Assembly (NCBI RefSeq): GCF_045528445.1
Contig: NZ_JBGQQU010000009.1
Coordinates: 1 to 64,000, forward strand
Direction of reading: 5' to 3'
Length of the DNA: 64,000 nt
Source: Desemzia sp045528445
GTDB lineage: Bacteria; Bacillota; Bacilli; Lactobacillales; Carnobacteriaceae
Position numbers and translations under genes: made by a program. Below, one piece after another: positions 52,440 through 61,460 of this stretch (positions within the stretch are counted from its first letter, which is position 1; each line of letters starts with the position of its first letter). The notes beneath the pieces are model-generated. The model did no database searches. It was not told where the DNA came from and worked only from the letters and a program-made list of their open reading frames with translations.

Positions 52440-55400
52440 TTACTTGCTTGCTGTATTTTCCATGCGGTAATCCGCAATGTTTTGCGCAAATTTTTCAATG
52501 TAGCCGAGCCACTGGTAAGTAGCTTTCAGGTAATCTTTCTGCAAGCGCAGGCTCACGGTCAATTTGCCTTTGACGACACCCACATTGGCTTTCAACGGAA
52601 TATCGCTGAGTGCACGGAAGGTTTCTTCTCCCGGCAGCTGCTGCGTTCCTTCCGCAGAAAAAGTGATGTCGATTAAATCGTCTTTGCGTTTGACGTTTTC
52701 GATCAGCGCGTATTCGCCGTAGAACTTGATCAGTCCGATCGTCAACAAGTCAGCGACTTCATCCGGGAAATTCCCAAAGCGGTCGATCAGATCATCTTGC
52801 AATTGAACGTACTCGTCGTGGCTGTTCAGCTCGCGAATGCGTTTGTAGATCTCGATTTTCTGGCGTTGATCGGAAATGTAGTCGTTCGGCAAGTAGGCAT
52901 TGATGCCCAAGTCGATCTCCACTTTGGTTTTCTTGTCTTTTTCTTCGCCGCCGCGTTTGCGCAATACAGCTTCACTCAGCATTTCGGAGTATAAATCAAA
53001 TCCGACTGAGTCGATAAAGCCGTGCTGTTGTTTCCCAAGCAAGTTCCCTGCCCCGCGGATCGATAAGTCTCGCATGGCGATTTTGAAGCCGGAACCTAGT
53101 TCGGTAAAGTCTTTGATGGCTTGCAGCCGTTTTTCACTGACTTCATTCAAGACTTTATTTTGTTGGTACATCAAATAGGCATAAGCGACACGATTGCTCC
53201 GTCCGACGCGGCCTCTCAATTGATACAATTGCGACAAGCCCATGTGGTCCGCATTTTCTACGAACAAAGTATTCACATTCGGCATGTCCACACCCGTTTC
53301 AATGATCGTGGTTGTGACTAAAACATCGTATTGACCTTCCACAAATTCAAACAAAACATTCTCCAATTGCGTTTCTGTCATTTGACCATGGGCGTAAGCG
53401 ATGCGGGCATCTGGAATCAGGGCTTCCAGTTCCGATACACGCCGTTCGATCGTTTCGACGCGGTTATACAAGTAAAAGGCTTGTCCTCCCCGAGCCATTT
53501 CCCGTTCGACGGCTTCTCGGATCGCGCCAGGATTTTGTTCCATGACATAGGTCTGCACTGGGTACCGGCTGGCTGGCGGAGTTTCGATGACCGATAAGTC
53601 CCGCACACCCAGCATCGACATGTGCAACGTCCGTGGAATCGGTGTCGCCGTCAAGGTCAACACGTCCACTTGCTCTTTCAATGCTTTTAGTTTTTCTTTG
53701 TGCTTCACGCCAAATCGTTGTTCCTCGTCAATGATCAATAACCCAATATCGTGGAATTCCACGTCATTAGATAACAAACGATGGGTTCCCACAACCACAT
53801 CGACCTGGCCTTTTTTGATGCCTTTGATCGTTTCAGCTTGTTGTTTTTTAGTACGGAAACGACTCATGATCGACACTTCCACCGGGAAATCGGCAAAGCG
53901 TTCCATCATCGTTTCGTAATGCTGCTGTGCTAGAATTGTCGTCGGTACTAAGAATGCGGCTTGTTTGCCTTCTTGGACTGCTTTAAAGATTGCTCTTAAA
54001 GCAACTTCCGTTTTCCCGTAGCCAACGTCTCCGACCAACAACCGATCCATCGGCTTTTTCTTTTCCATATCGCGCTTGATTTCTTCCGTACTGCGTAACT
54101 GATCTTCGGTTTCCGAGTAAGGGAAAGCATCTTCGAATTCTTTTTGGTATTCCGTGTCTGGTGAAAAAGCGTAGCCCACTTCTTGGTCACGAGCCGCATA
54201 CAACTCGATCAACTCGTCTGCAATGTCTTCCACTTTACTGGCAACTTTATGCTTGGTTTTAGCCCATTCAGTTCCGCCCAGTTTGTTGACTTTAGGGGTT
54301 TTGGATTCGGAAGAAACGTATTTTTGCAGCAAATTCAATTGCGTTACTGGAATGAATAATTTGGCGTCATCTTTATAAATAATCGACATGTAATCTTGAT
54401 TGACGCCATTGATTTCCAACGTTTCCATACCAGTATATTTCCCGATCCCGTGATTGACGTGCACCACAAAATCTCCTGGATTCAACTCGCTGTAGCTCTT
54501 GATCCGTTCCGCATTCGACATGGTTTGACGGCGATTGGCTTTTTTCTTCGCGACTTTATTGAACAATTCCCGTTCCGTCAATAAGACGAATTTCTCTGTC
54601 GGCAATTCAAATCCATTGCGGATACTGCCGATGACAATTTGGACGCTGCCCAATTCAAGCGCATCTGGAGTCACAACTTTACTGTGGATCTCAAAGTCTT
54701 CAAACGTCTGATGGACTTTTTGCGCCCGTTCATTGGTCGGTACGGTCACTAAAACCGTATGCTCTTGTTTTTCCCAACGGGTCATCTCTGTTTTCAGCAA
54801 CGGCATTTGGCCAAAGAATTGCTGCATACTGCGGTATTGGAAGGGGTGAATGGCATCAAAGCGCAGATTGCCCATCCCTTTTTGAAAGAGAACAAAATAC
54901 ACGCGGTCCCTTTGTGTTTGCTTCATCAATGATTTAAAGTCGTGTGAAAAATGCTGCTGCTGCAAGATTTGGCGTGTGCTTAATTTGCTCGTTACCCATT
55001 CCGCTTCTTCGGTTTCCGCATGGCGCTCGGCTTCAAGAATACGCGGATAATCATCCAGCACCAAAACCGCATTTCCAGCCATATAGTCTAAGATGCTGCT
55101 TTTTTCTGTGTACACATAATCGGTGAACATCACCAATTCGTCGATCGATTCGCCATAGTTGAAGGCATCTACGATCGGTGCCATGTTGTTCGTGAAGTCT
55201 TGTTTGCTGGCATCTTCCGTCAATAAGTTTTTATTGCGTTCTACCGCATCCGTAAATGATTGCGCTTGTTGCTGCAGCAGTTCTTTCGTAAAAATCGTAT
55301 CACTGGCCGGCAATATTTTAATCGCTTCAATAGTATCGACCGAACGTTGCGTCCCAGCTTCAAAGAACCGCATCGAATCCACTTCGGTATCAAATAATTC

Positions 55401-55979
55401 GATCCGCACCGGATTTTCTTCCGTTAACGGGTAAATATCAATGATTCCCCCGCGGATACTGAATTCTCCCGGACTGCCTACCAATTGCTGGCGCACATAT
55501 CCCATATCGACCAGCTTTTGCGCCAAGTTTGTCGGGTCCAACTCTCCGCCGATTTCCACTTCAAATGTGTTCTCTTTCCATAAGCTGACTGGTGGCAATA
55601 ATTTGCGCACACCCGCCACCGGAACAAAAATAACCCCCGGCTCTCCTGATAATAAGAAATCCATAGCAGCAATTCGTTCACTGCGGGCTTCTGGTGAGGC
55701 GATCGCCATCTCAGCATAGACCATTTCATCAACCGGAAAAATATGCAGCTTGTCGTCATCGACTAAGCCTGTAAAATCTTCCATCAATTGATTGGCATGA
55801 AATAAATTGTGCGCAATCACAACGATCGGCTGTTGCTTTTCTTTTAGCATGGCAGCTATCACTAAAGTTCTAGCTGAGCCAGACAACCCGGTTACGAGTT
55901 GCGTTTGCTTCTTACCGATCGGGTCGATAACAGCTTTAACACTATCCATACCAGCCAGTAACTGTACTACATCTCCCAT
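52440..55979 (-). CDS. mfd: Transcription-repair coupling factor Mfd
   Basis: The 1179-residue translocase removes stalled RNA polymerase and recruits UvrA. The UvrB-like N-terminal domains (LVTGLSGSARTLV, FSIRGGIIDIYP), the polymerase-interacting domain (GDFVVHVNHGIGKYTGME), the helicase motor with Walker A LLVGDVGYGKTEVALRA, the DEEQ box IIDEEQRFGVKHKE and TATPIPRTLHMS, and the C-terminal TRCF domain are all present. GGAGG lies 9 bases before ATG. It follows pth by 24 bases, the normal order in Firmicutes. Confidence 0.97.
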   Translation of the reverse strand: MGDVVQLLAGMDSVKAVIDPIGKKQTQLVTGLSGSARTLVIAAMLKEKQQPIVVIAHNLFHANQLMEDFTGLVDDDKLHIFPVDEMVYAEMAIASPEARSERIAAMDFLLSGEPGVIFVPVAGVRKLLPPVSLWKENTFEVEIGGELDPTNLAQKLVDMGYVRQQLVGSPGEFSIRGGIIDIYPLTEENPVRIELFDTEVDSMRFFEAGTQRSVDTIEAIKILPASDTIFTKELLQQQAQSFTDAVERNKNLLTEDASKQDFTNNMAPIVDAFNYGESIDELVMFTDYVYTEKSSILDYMAGNAVLVLDDYPRILEAERHAETEEAEWVTSKLSTRQILQQQHFSHDFKSLMKQTQRDRVYFVLFQKGMGNLRFDAIHPFQYRSMQQFFGQMPLLKTEMTRWEKQEHTVLVTVPTNERAQKVHQTFEDFEIHSKVVTPDALELGSVQIVIGSIRNGFELPTEKFVLLTERELFNKVAKKKANRRQTMSNAERIKSYSELNPGDFVVHVNHGIGKYTGMETLEINGVNQDYMSIIYKDDAKLFIPVTQLNLLQKYVSSESKTPKVNKLGGTEWAKTKHKVASKVEDIADELIELYAARDQEVGYAFSPDTEYQKEFEDAFPYSETEDQLRSTEEIKRDMEKKKPMDRLLVGDVGYGKTEVALRAIFKAVQEGKQAAFLVPTTILAQQHYETMMERFADFPVEVSIMSRFRTKKQQAETIKGIKKGQVDVVVGTHRLLSNDVEFHDIGLLIIDEEQRFGVKHKEKLKALKEQVDVLTLTATPIPRTLHMSMLGVRDLSVIETPPASRYPVQTYVMEQNPGAIREAVEREMARGGQAFYLYNRVETIERRVSELEALIPDARIAYAHGQMTETQLENVLFEFVEGQYDVLVTTTIIETGVDMPNVNTLFVENADHMGLSQLYQLRGRVGRSNRVAYAYLMYQQNKVLNEVSEKRLQAIKDFTELGSGFKIAMRDLSIRGAGNLLGKQQHGFIDSVGFDLYSEMLSEAVLRKRGGEEKDKKTKVEIDLGINAYLPNDYISDQRQKIEIYKRIRELNSHDEYVQLQDDLIDRFGNFPDEVADLLTIGLIKFYGEYALIENVKRKDDLIDITFSAEGTQQLPGEETFRALSDIPLKANVGVVKGKLTVSLRLQKDYLKATYQWLGYIEKFAQNIADYRMENTASK

Positions 55980-56003
55980 ATGATATTGCCTCCGTTTTTT
56001 ATC

Positions 56004-56564
56004 TTAATTAAAGTGATTCATCGTATCCATAAATTTGTGCCCATCCAGCCAATGATTCGTAGCCTCCGCACTTTTTTTCACCGCGTCCAAAATGTCTTTA
56101 TGAACTTCTTTTGGAAATCCGCTCAACACGTGTTGAACAACGGTTTGTTTCGGAAATGGACGGTCGATCCCGATCCGGATCCGGTTGAAATCTTGTGTCC
56201 CGATGTGCTGGATGATGCTCTTGATGCCGTTGTGCCCGCCTGCACTGCCTTTTTGACGCAAACGAATCTTCCCGACTGGTAAATCCAAATCATCATAAAT
56301 CACCAGCAAATCTTCCACGTCGACGCCATAATAATCCATCAATGCTCTGACAGCTTTTCCAGAATCATTCATAAAAGTTTGTGGTTTAACGAACAAAGTT
56401 TTTTCTCCATCAAAACGAGCTTCAGCGACATCCGCTTCGAATTTTGATTTGTTGAACGAAAATTTATGTTGGTAAGCCAATTCATCTAATGTAATAAAAC
56501 CAATATTGTGTTTGGTGTCTTGATATTTTTTCCCAGGGTTTCCTAGGCCTACAATCATCTTCAT
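56004..56564 (-). CDS. pth: Peptidyl-tRNA hydrolase
   Basis: A 186-residue enzyme that frees tRNA from dropped peptidyl-tRNA. VGLGNPGKKYQDTKHNIGF contains the catalytic His; FVKPQTFMNDSGKAV and GSAGGHNGIKSI are family signatures. The start at 56564 follows TTGGAGAG; a 16-codon longer frame lacks a ribosome site. It begins the pth-mfd-yabM-mazG-rqcP run and is divergent from ldh. Confidence 0.95.
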   Translation of the reverse strand: MKMIVGLGNPGKKYQDTKHNIGFITLDELAYQHKFSFNKSKFEADVAEARFDGEKTLFVKPQTFMNDSGKAVRALMDYYGVDVEDLLVIYDDLDLPVGKIRLRQKGSAGGHNGIKSIIQHIGTQDFNRIRIGIDRPFPKQTVVQHVLSGFPKEVHKDILDAVKKSAEATNHWLDGHKFMDTMNHFN

Positions 56565-56837
56565 TGTACACTCTCCAATTTGAACGTTAATGGACGCAAA
56601 AAAGCGCTGCACGAAACAACCTTCGCCCAGTACGATCTCTTTTTAAACTTTCATCTAGTATAGCACAATTTAAAACACAAAAGGAATAGGTTGCTTGCTT
56701 TAAAATAGTTTATGAAATATTTCACATGACAGCGTTTTAATTAAACTTTAACTCTGTAAACTTTTTCCTTTTTACAGTATACTGAATGTAGTTCAAGCAG
56801 AGCTTATGATTCTATTAAAGATATGGAGGAATTGAAC
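56565..56837. promoter_or_regulatory. Divergent pth-ldh promoter region with possible Rex box
   Basis: TTATGAAATATTTCACAT at 56710-56727 fits the 18-bp Rex operator form TTGTGAA-4 bases-TTCACAA with two mismatches. Rex represses ldh and other NAD-recycling genes when NADH is low. A TATACT at 56778-56783 is a possible minus-10 for ldh, with a weak minus-35 (TGTAAA) 17 bases upstream. The site would overlap or precede this promoter. Confidence 0.45.
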
Positions 56838-57806
56838 ATGGGAAACAAAAATGATAATCAAAAAGTTATTTTAGTAGGGGACGGAGCAGTTGGGTCTAGT
56901 TACGCATTTGCTCTAGTAACACAGAATATTGCTCAAGAACTTGGTATCATTGACATCGATAAAGCAAAAACTGAAGGTGACGCTTTAGATTTATCACACG
57001 CCTTGGCCTTCACTTCTCCAAAGAAAATCTATGCGGCTGACTACAGCGACTGCCACGATGCAGATATCGTCGTCATTTCAGCAGGAGCTGCTCAAAAACC
57101 TGGTGAAACCAGACTTGATTTAGTGAAAAAAAATATGCGCATTTTTAAAGGCATTATCGGCCAAATCATGGACAGCGGCTTCGACGGTATTTTCTTAGTC
57201 GCTACGAACCCGGTAGATATCTTGACTTATGCCACTTGGAAATTCTCTGGACTACCGAAACACCGTGTTATCGGATCTGGGACTTCTCTAGACAGCGCCC
57301 GTTTCCGTCAAGAAATCGCAACGATTTTAGACGTCGATGCACGTAACGTCCATGGCTATATTTTAGGTGAACACGGAGATACAGAGTTTCCAGTATGGTC
57401 TCACGCCAACGTTGCCGGCCTGCAAATTTACGAATGGATCAAAGAAAATCCCGGTGTTGACGAACAAGCCCTAGTCGATGTATTCTTTAAAGTACGCGAC
57501 GCCGCTTACGACATCATCGAAAAGAAAGGTGCTACTTTCTACGGAATCGCCGCAGCACTAGCCCGTATCACTAAAGCTATTTTGGGTAACGAAAATGCCG
57601 TTCTACCAGTTTCCGCTTATTTAGACGGGCAATACGGCCAAGAAGATGTTTACATCGGTGTTCCGGCCATCGTCAACCGTCAAGGAATCCGCAAAGTCGT
57701 GGAAATTCCATTAAGCGAATCTGAAGCAGCGAAAATGAACCATTCTGCTGAGACCTTGAAATCGATCGGTCATGAGGCTTTGGAAGAAGTTATGAAAGAT
57801 CAATAA
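56838..57806 (+). CDS. ldh: L-lactate dehydrogenase
   Basis: A 322-residue NAD-dependent enzyme that reduces pyruvate to L-lactate. KVILVGDGAVGSSYA binds NAD, SAGAAQKPGETRLDL is the mobile loop with the catalytic Arg, and GEHGDTEFPVWSHA holds the active His. The ATG at 56838 is chosen because GGAGG stands 8 bases before it; an ATG 15 bases upstream contains that site. It has its own promoter region and terminator. Confidence 0.96.
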   Translation: MGNKNDNQKVILVGDGAVGSSYAFALVTQNIAQELGIIDIDKAKTEGDALDLSHALAFTSPKKIYAADYSDCHDADIVVISAGAAQKPGETRLDLVKKNMRIFKGIIGQIMDSGFDGIFLVATNPVDILTYATWKFSGLPKHRVIGSGTSLDSARFRQEIATILDVDARNVHGYILGEHGDTEFPVWSHANVAGLQIYEWIKENPGVDEQALVDVFFKVRDAAYDIIEKKGATFYGIAAALARITKAILGNENAVLPVSAYLDGQYGQEDVYIGVPAIVNRQGIRKVVEIPLSESEAAKMNHSAETLKSIGHEALEEVMKDQ

Positions 57807-57844
57807 ACCTATACAAAACGATTCAATATTAACTGATGAAGAAT

Positions 57845-57890
57845 AAAAATCCTGTTCAAGGTTGAGTATACTCTCTTGAACAGGATTTTT
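57845..57890. terminator. Bidirectional terminator between ldh and NERD gene 2
   Basis: A perfect 16-bp stem (57845-57860 with 57875-57890) has A and T runs at its ends. It serves the convergent ldh and NERD gene 2. Confidence 0.9.
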
Positions 57891-57909
57891 ATTTAAACTC
57901 CATTCTCAA

Positions 57910-58827
57910 CTACTCATAATACCTTCCACGTCCAGAACCATGTGCCTGATAATATTTTTTGAAGACATAGCGGATTCTTTTCACCGTCACCAACCCGCCG
58001 CACCAATCATCAACTAAATTAAACGCTACTCTTCTTCCCGGGAACATCATTTTGTATTCTTCAATATGACGGAAAATGCATTCAGCTGCTACCTCTCGAT
58101 ACCCGCAACCAGCACAGGTTATTGTTTTGTCTTTATCTTTAACTTCATGAATGAACTCCCCGCAATTCTCGCAAATCAGCCCTTTTTTGAGCTCGTCATA
58201 CTCGTAACTAGGAACGCCTTTCAATGTCGGTATAGATTGAGCGGAAACTTCACACAATTTGCTCGCTACATAAATATGCTCTTGAGTTAATTTTCCATCT
58301 AATTGGTTCGTTTGGCGAAAATGTTGCGGAATGTAAGTTGGCAGCAGCACTCTTTCTGAATAAGAAACATCATACAAAGTGAATTCCGGATGAACAAACA
58401 CGATAAAAGATTTGATAGGCAAGTTGATGCCATATTCGTACAAGATCTTTTGCAAATACGTTTCCTTCCGATTTAACCATTCAATCGGGCTTTCAAACTT
58501 AAAATCAGAAAATACTGAACGAAAAAAGCCGTCTTTATAATAGTATGTTCCTTCATAATTTTTGATTTCGTATAAATAAATGGCATAAGCAGTGATAATC
58601 AAAGCATCAATTTGAAACTCGTTGCCATCATCCTGAAATGGCAAATCGTTCAATATCAAGCAGTCACACTCTAATTTTTCCGTTAACACATCAAAACAGC
58701 ACTCGCCATAGTACCCTTTCTTTTGATTCATATAGTATTTATGCACTTTAGCGCTTAACTGAGCACGTTTGTACAGCACTTCCAACATAGCCAGCACAGT
58801 AGGTTTCTTTCTTTTTTTATAGATCAT
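57910..58827 (-). CDS. NERD-domain nuclease-like protein 2
   Basis: A 305-residue protein collinear with NERD protein 1. The PD-(D/E)xK residues are at the same positions: Glu42 (YYGECCF), Asp74 (FQIDALI) and Glu87-x-Lys89 (YEIKNYEG). A zinc ribbon (CENC and CAGC) and a basic C-terminal domain (FPGRRVAFNLVDDWCGGL, VKRIRYVFKKYYQAHG) follow. ATG at 58827 is preceded by AAAGGAGG; the first in-frame codon 24 bases upstream has no such site. The gene sits between ldh and pepV, and its 5-prime side faces array A2, whose first hairpin begins about 65 bases upstream. A cognate relation between protein and repeats is inferred from this linkage and from the parallel at NERD gene 1. Confidence 0.87.
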   Translation of the reverse strand: MIYKKRKKPTVLAMLEVLYKRAQLSAKVHKYYMNQKKGYYGECCFDVLTEKLECDCLILNDLPFQDDGNEFQIDALIITAYAIYLYEIKNYEGTYYYKDGFFRSVFSDFKFESPIEWLNRKETYLQKILYEYGINLPIKSFIVFVHPEFTLYDVSYSERVLLPTYIPQHFRQTNQLDGKLTQEHIYVASKLCEVSAQSIPTLKGVPSYEYDELKKGLICENCGEFIHEVKDKDKTITCAGCGYREVAAECIFRHIEEYKMMFPGRRVAFNLVDDWCGGLVTVKRIRYVFKKYYQAHGSGRGRYYE

Positions 58828-58887
58828 CACAAATCCTCCTTTTACACACAATATACGTAAAAAAAAGCGTTCTCTTTTTTACAAATA

Positions 58888-59870
58888 AGAAATTTTTCGC
58901 GGGGCGAAAAATCTCCTTTTTGAAAGGATCTGAGTGCTTAAAATGAAGTTTATCGTCGATAACCTGACTTGTGGGGAACAAAATAATAGCGATAAGTCAG
59001 ATAACTCTCCTTTTCCTGACTTGTGGGACTGAAAATTAAGGCCGTAAGTCAGATTTATCCCTTTTACCTGACTTGTGAACACTAAACTACTCACCACAAG
59101 TCAGGTAAAGACCACGAGCGGCTTTTCTCATGCCCCTCCGAGCTTCATACCTAAGACAACCAAGACCTTTTTTAATAAGAAATTTTTCGCCTCGCGAAAA
59201 ATCTCCTTTTTGAAAGGATCTGAGTGCTTAAAATGAAGTTTATCGTCGATAACCTGACTTGTGGGGAACAAAATAATAGCGATAAGTCAGATAACTCTCC
59301 TTTTCCTGACTTGTAGAGCTGAAAATTAAGGCCGTAAGTCAGGTTTACTCCTTTTACCTGACTTGTCAGCACCAAATTACTCACCACAAGTCAGGTAAAG
59401 ACCACGAGCGGCTTTTCTCATGCCACTCCAAGCTTCATACCTAAGTCAACCAAGCCCTATTTTAATAAGAAATTTTTCGCCTCGCGAAAAATCTCCTCTT
59501 TGAAAGGATCTGAGTGCTTAAAATGGAGCTTATCGTTGATTACCTGACTTGTGAGGATCAAACTACTCACCACAAGTCAGATAAAGACCACGAGCCCTTT
59601 TCTCATGACACTCCGAGCTTCATACCTAAGTAAACCAAGACCTTTTTTAATAAGAAATTTTTCGCCTCGCGAAAAATCTCCTTTTTGAAAGGATCTGAGT
59701 GCTTAAAAATGAAGTTTATCGTTGATTACCTGACTTGTGGGTGTCAAAATAATAGCGATAAGTCAGATAACTCTCCTTTTCCTGACTTGTAGGACTGAAA
59801 ATTAAGGCCGTAAGTCAGGTTTATCCCTTTTACCTGACTTGTCAGCATCAAACTACTCACCACAAGTCAG
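58888..59870. repeat. Palindrome array A2 (52-bp period, 3+3+1+3 palindromes)
   Basis: Ten 37-bp palindromes with CTGACTTGTG/CACAAGTCAG-type arms start at 58964, 59016, 59068; 59254, 59306, 59358; 59544; 59730, 59782 and 59834. Spacing inside sets is exactly 52 bp. Four superunits of 290 bp (the third is 186) each begin with the hairpin ATTTTTCGC-3 bases-GCGAAAAAT (58892, 59182, 59472, 59657) and a conserved segment ending ATCTGAGTGCTTAAAATG. The third set has lost exactly two 52-bp units. It belongs to the same family as array A1. Confidence 0.93.
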
Positions 59871-59954
59871 GTAACGGTCACTTTCCACACACGTATCGGT
59901 TGCGCCGAACTTCATAGCGCCGTAAAGCTTCTTCCTCCCAATCTATCATTTAAA

Positions 59955-60004
59955 TCAAAAATAAGCCTCACCCAACTAGTACCACTAACTAGTTGGGTGA
60001 GGCT
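59955..60004 (-). terminator. Terminator after pepV
   Basis: A perfect 17-bp stem (59964-59980 with 59988-60004) is followed on the minus strand by a T-rich tail. It lies 21 bases beyond the pepV stop. Confidence 0.85.
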
Positions 60005-60025
60005 CATCTAAACTTCACTATATGG

Positions 60026-61363
60026 TTACTTGCAAGCCAATTGATAAATAGCTTCTGCATAAATCTCCATGGCTTTATATAAATCGCTCAAAGCTAGACC
60101 TTCGTTTTCTTGGTGGGCTAAGCTTTTTGCGTGTGGGAAGTGAGCTCCGAATGCGACCATGTTTGGCATTTGGCGAGCGTAAGTGGCTCCGCCTGATACG
60201 AATGGTTCTGTTTGGTCGCCAGTTTTTTCTTGGTAGACGCTCATCAAGGTTTTGACTAAGTCGCTGTCTTTTTTGACGTATAGAGAAGGGATGAAGTCGA
60301 ATTCTTTGTATTCCAATCCATATACTCCAGCAACTTTGCTTAACGTTCTGATCAATTGTTCTTTATCGTAAGTTACTGGGAAACGAATGTCCAGCGTGAT
60401 TTTAGAAGCGTCTTTCGTGATCTCTAATTTGCCGGTATTTAAGGTCATTTCGCCGGAAACGTCATCTTTAACTTCGCCAAAAATACTCAAGCCGTTTGTT
60501 TCGTCGCCGATTTTTTCTGCAATGAAACGCAACGCTGGATGCGATTCTACTTTGTTCAATCCTTGGACCAGTTTGTTGATTGCGTTGATTCCTTCACCAG
60601 ATACGCTGGAGTGAACGGATTTCCCTTTGACGATGATTTTTCCGTCTTCTTGGTCAAAAGCAACACCCAGTTTATTCAATTCATCGGCTAGCGATTCGAT
60701 GCTGTTGCCGTCGTAGATTGCTTCGCCGGGAACAACATTGGACGCTTCACCCAATTTCAAGTTCACTGCGTCGCTTCCAGGTCCTGTCAAATTAACTTCC
60801 CACAAACCTTTTTCAGCATACGTTAATGGGAATGTACCGTCTGGAACGAAGCCCATTGTTGGGATTTCTTCTTGATCCGTGTATTTTTGGATACCGCGCC
60901 ATAAGCTTTCTTCGTCGGTACCGAAGATAAAGCGAACACGTTTGTTGAAAGAGATGCCTTCATCTAGAACCGATTTGAATCCATAAAGAGCCGCGATCGT
61001 TGGACCTTTGTCATCTTGAGTTCCGCGACCATAGATGACGTCATCTCTGATTTCAGGTTCAAACGGAGGATTGGTCCATTTGGCCAGATTACCGCCTGGA
61101 ACGACGTCTAAATGGCATAAGATACCGATCATTTCTTCGCCGCTGCCGTATTCGGCATACCCATAATTTCCTTGAGGATCAATAAAGGTCTTCAAGCCTA
61201 GATTCTCACAGATCTCTAATGCTTTTTCCAATGCCTCTTGAATCCCTTGGCCGAATGGAGGATTTCCTGTACCGTCTCCATCGTTCACTGATGCGATTGA
61301 AAGCAATTCTTTCAATGCTTCAATACTTTCTTGTTGGTGATTTTCTTTTACCCATGTTGTCAT
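60026..61363 (-). CDS. pepV: Xaa-His/beta-Ala dipeptidase PepV
   Basis: A 445-residue zinc dipeptidase of the M20 family. LCHLDVVPGGN (first zinc His and Asp), GRGTQDDKGP, FGTDEESLWRG (catalytic and zinc Glu) and VSGGATYARQMPNMVAFG (last zinc-side motif) match PepV of lactobacilli. ATG at 61363 follows TAGGAGG; a 51-codon longer frame overlaps the upstream gene and is not used. It lies 97 bases downstream of the GH65 gene on the same strand. It completes intracellular peptide breakdown. Confidence 0.93.
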   Translation of the reverse strand: MTTWVKENHQQESIEALKELLSIASVNDGDGTGNPPFGQGIQEALEKALEICENLGLKTFIDPQGNYGYAEYGSGEEMIGILCHLDVVPGGNLAKWTNPPFEPEIRDDVIYGRGTQDDKGPTIAALYGFKSVLDEGISFNKRVRFIFGTDEESLWRGIQKYTDQEEIPTMGFVPDGTFPLTYAEKGLWEVNLTGPGSDAVNLKLGEASNVVPGEAIYDGNSIESLADELNKLGVAFDQEDGKIIVKGKSVHSSVSGEGINAINKLVQGLNKVESHPALRFIAEKIGDETNGLSIFGEVKDDVSGEMTLNTGKLEITKDASKITLDIRFPVTYDKEQLIRTLSKVAGVYGLEYKEFDFIPSLYVKKDSDLVKTLMSVYQEKTGDQTEPFVSGGATYARQMPNMVAFGAHFPHAKSLAHQENEGLALSDLYKAMEIYAEAIYQLACK

Positions 61364-61460
61364 TCTTTGACCTCCTAGCTGATTTTCTATTTCATTATCA
61401 TACCATAAATTGAGCGCCTTCATACCAAATTTACGACAGAAGGAATGTGATTTATGCCTC

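Noticed and set aside
53587..55759. Plus- and minus-strand frames of about 90-110 codons inside mfd
   Set aside because: They are shadows of the mfd reading frame with no ribosome site.
58879..59387. Paired minus-strand frames of about 71 codons in array A2
   Set aside because: Near-identical because they lie in successive superunits; no ribosome site, and the fourth and contracted units break the frame.
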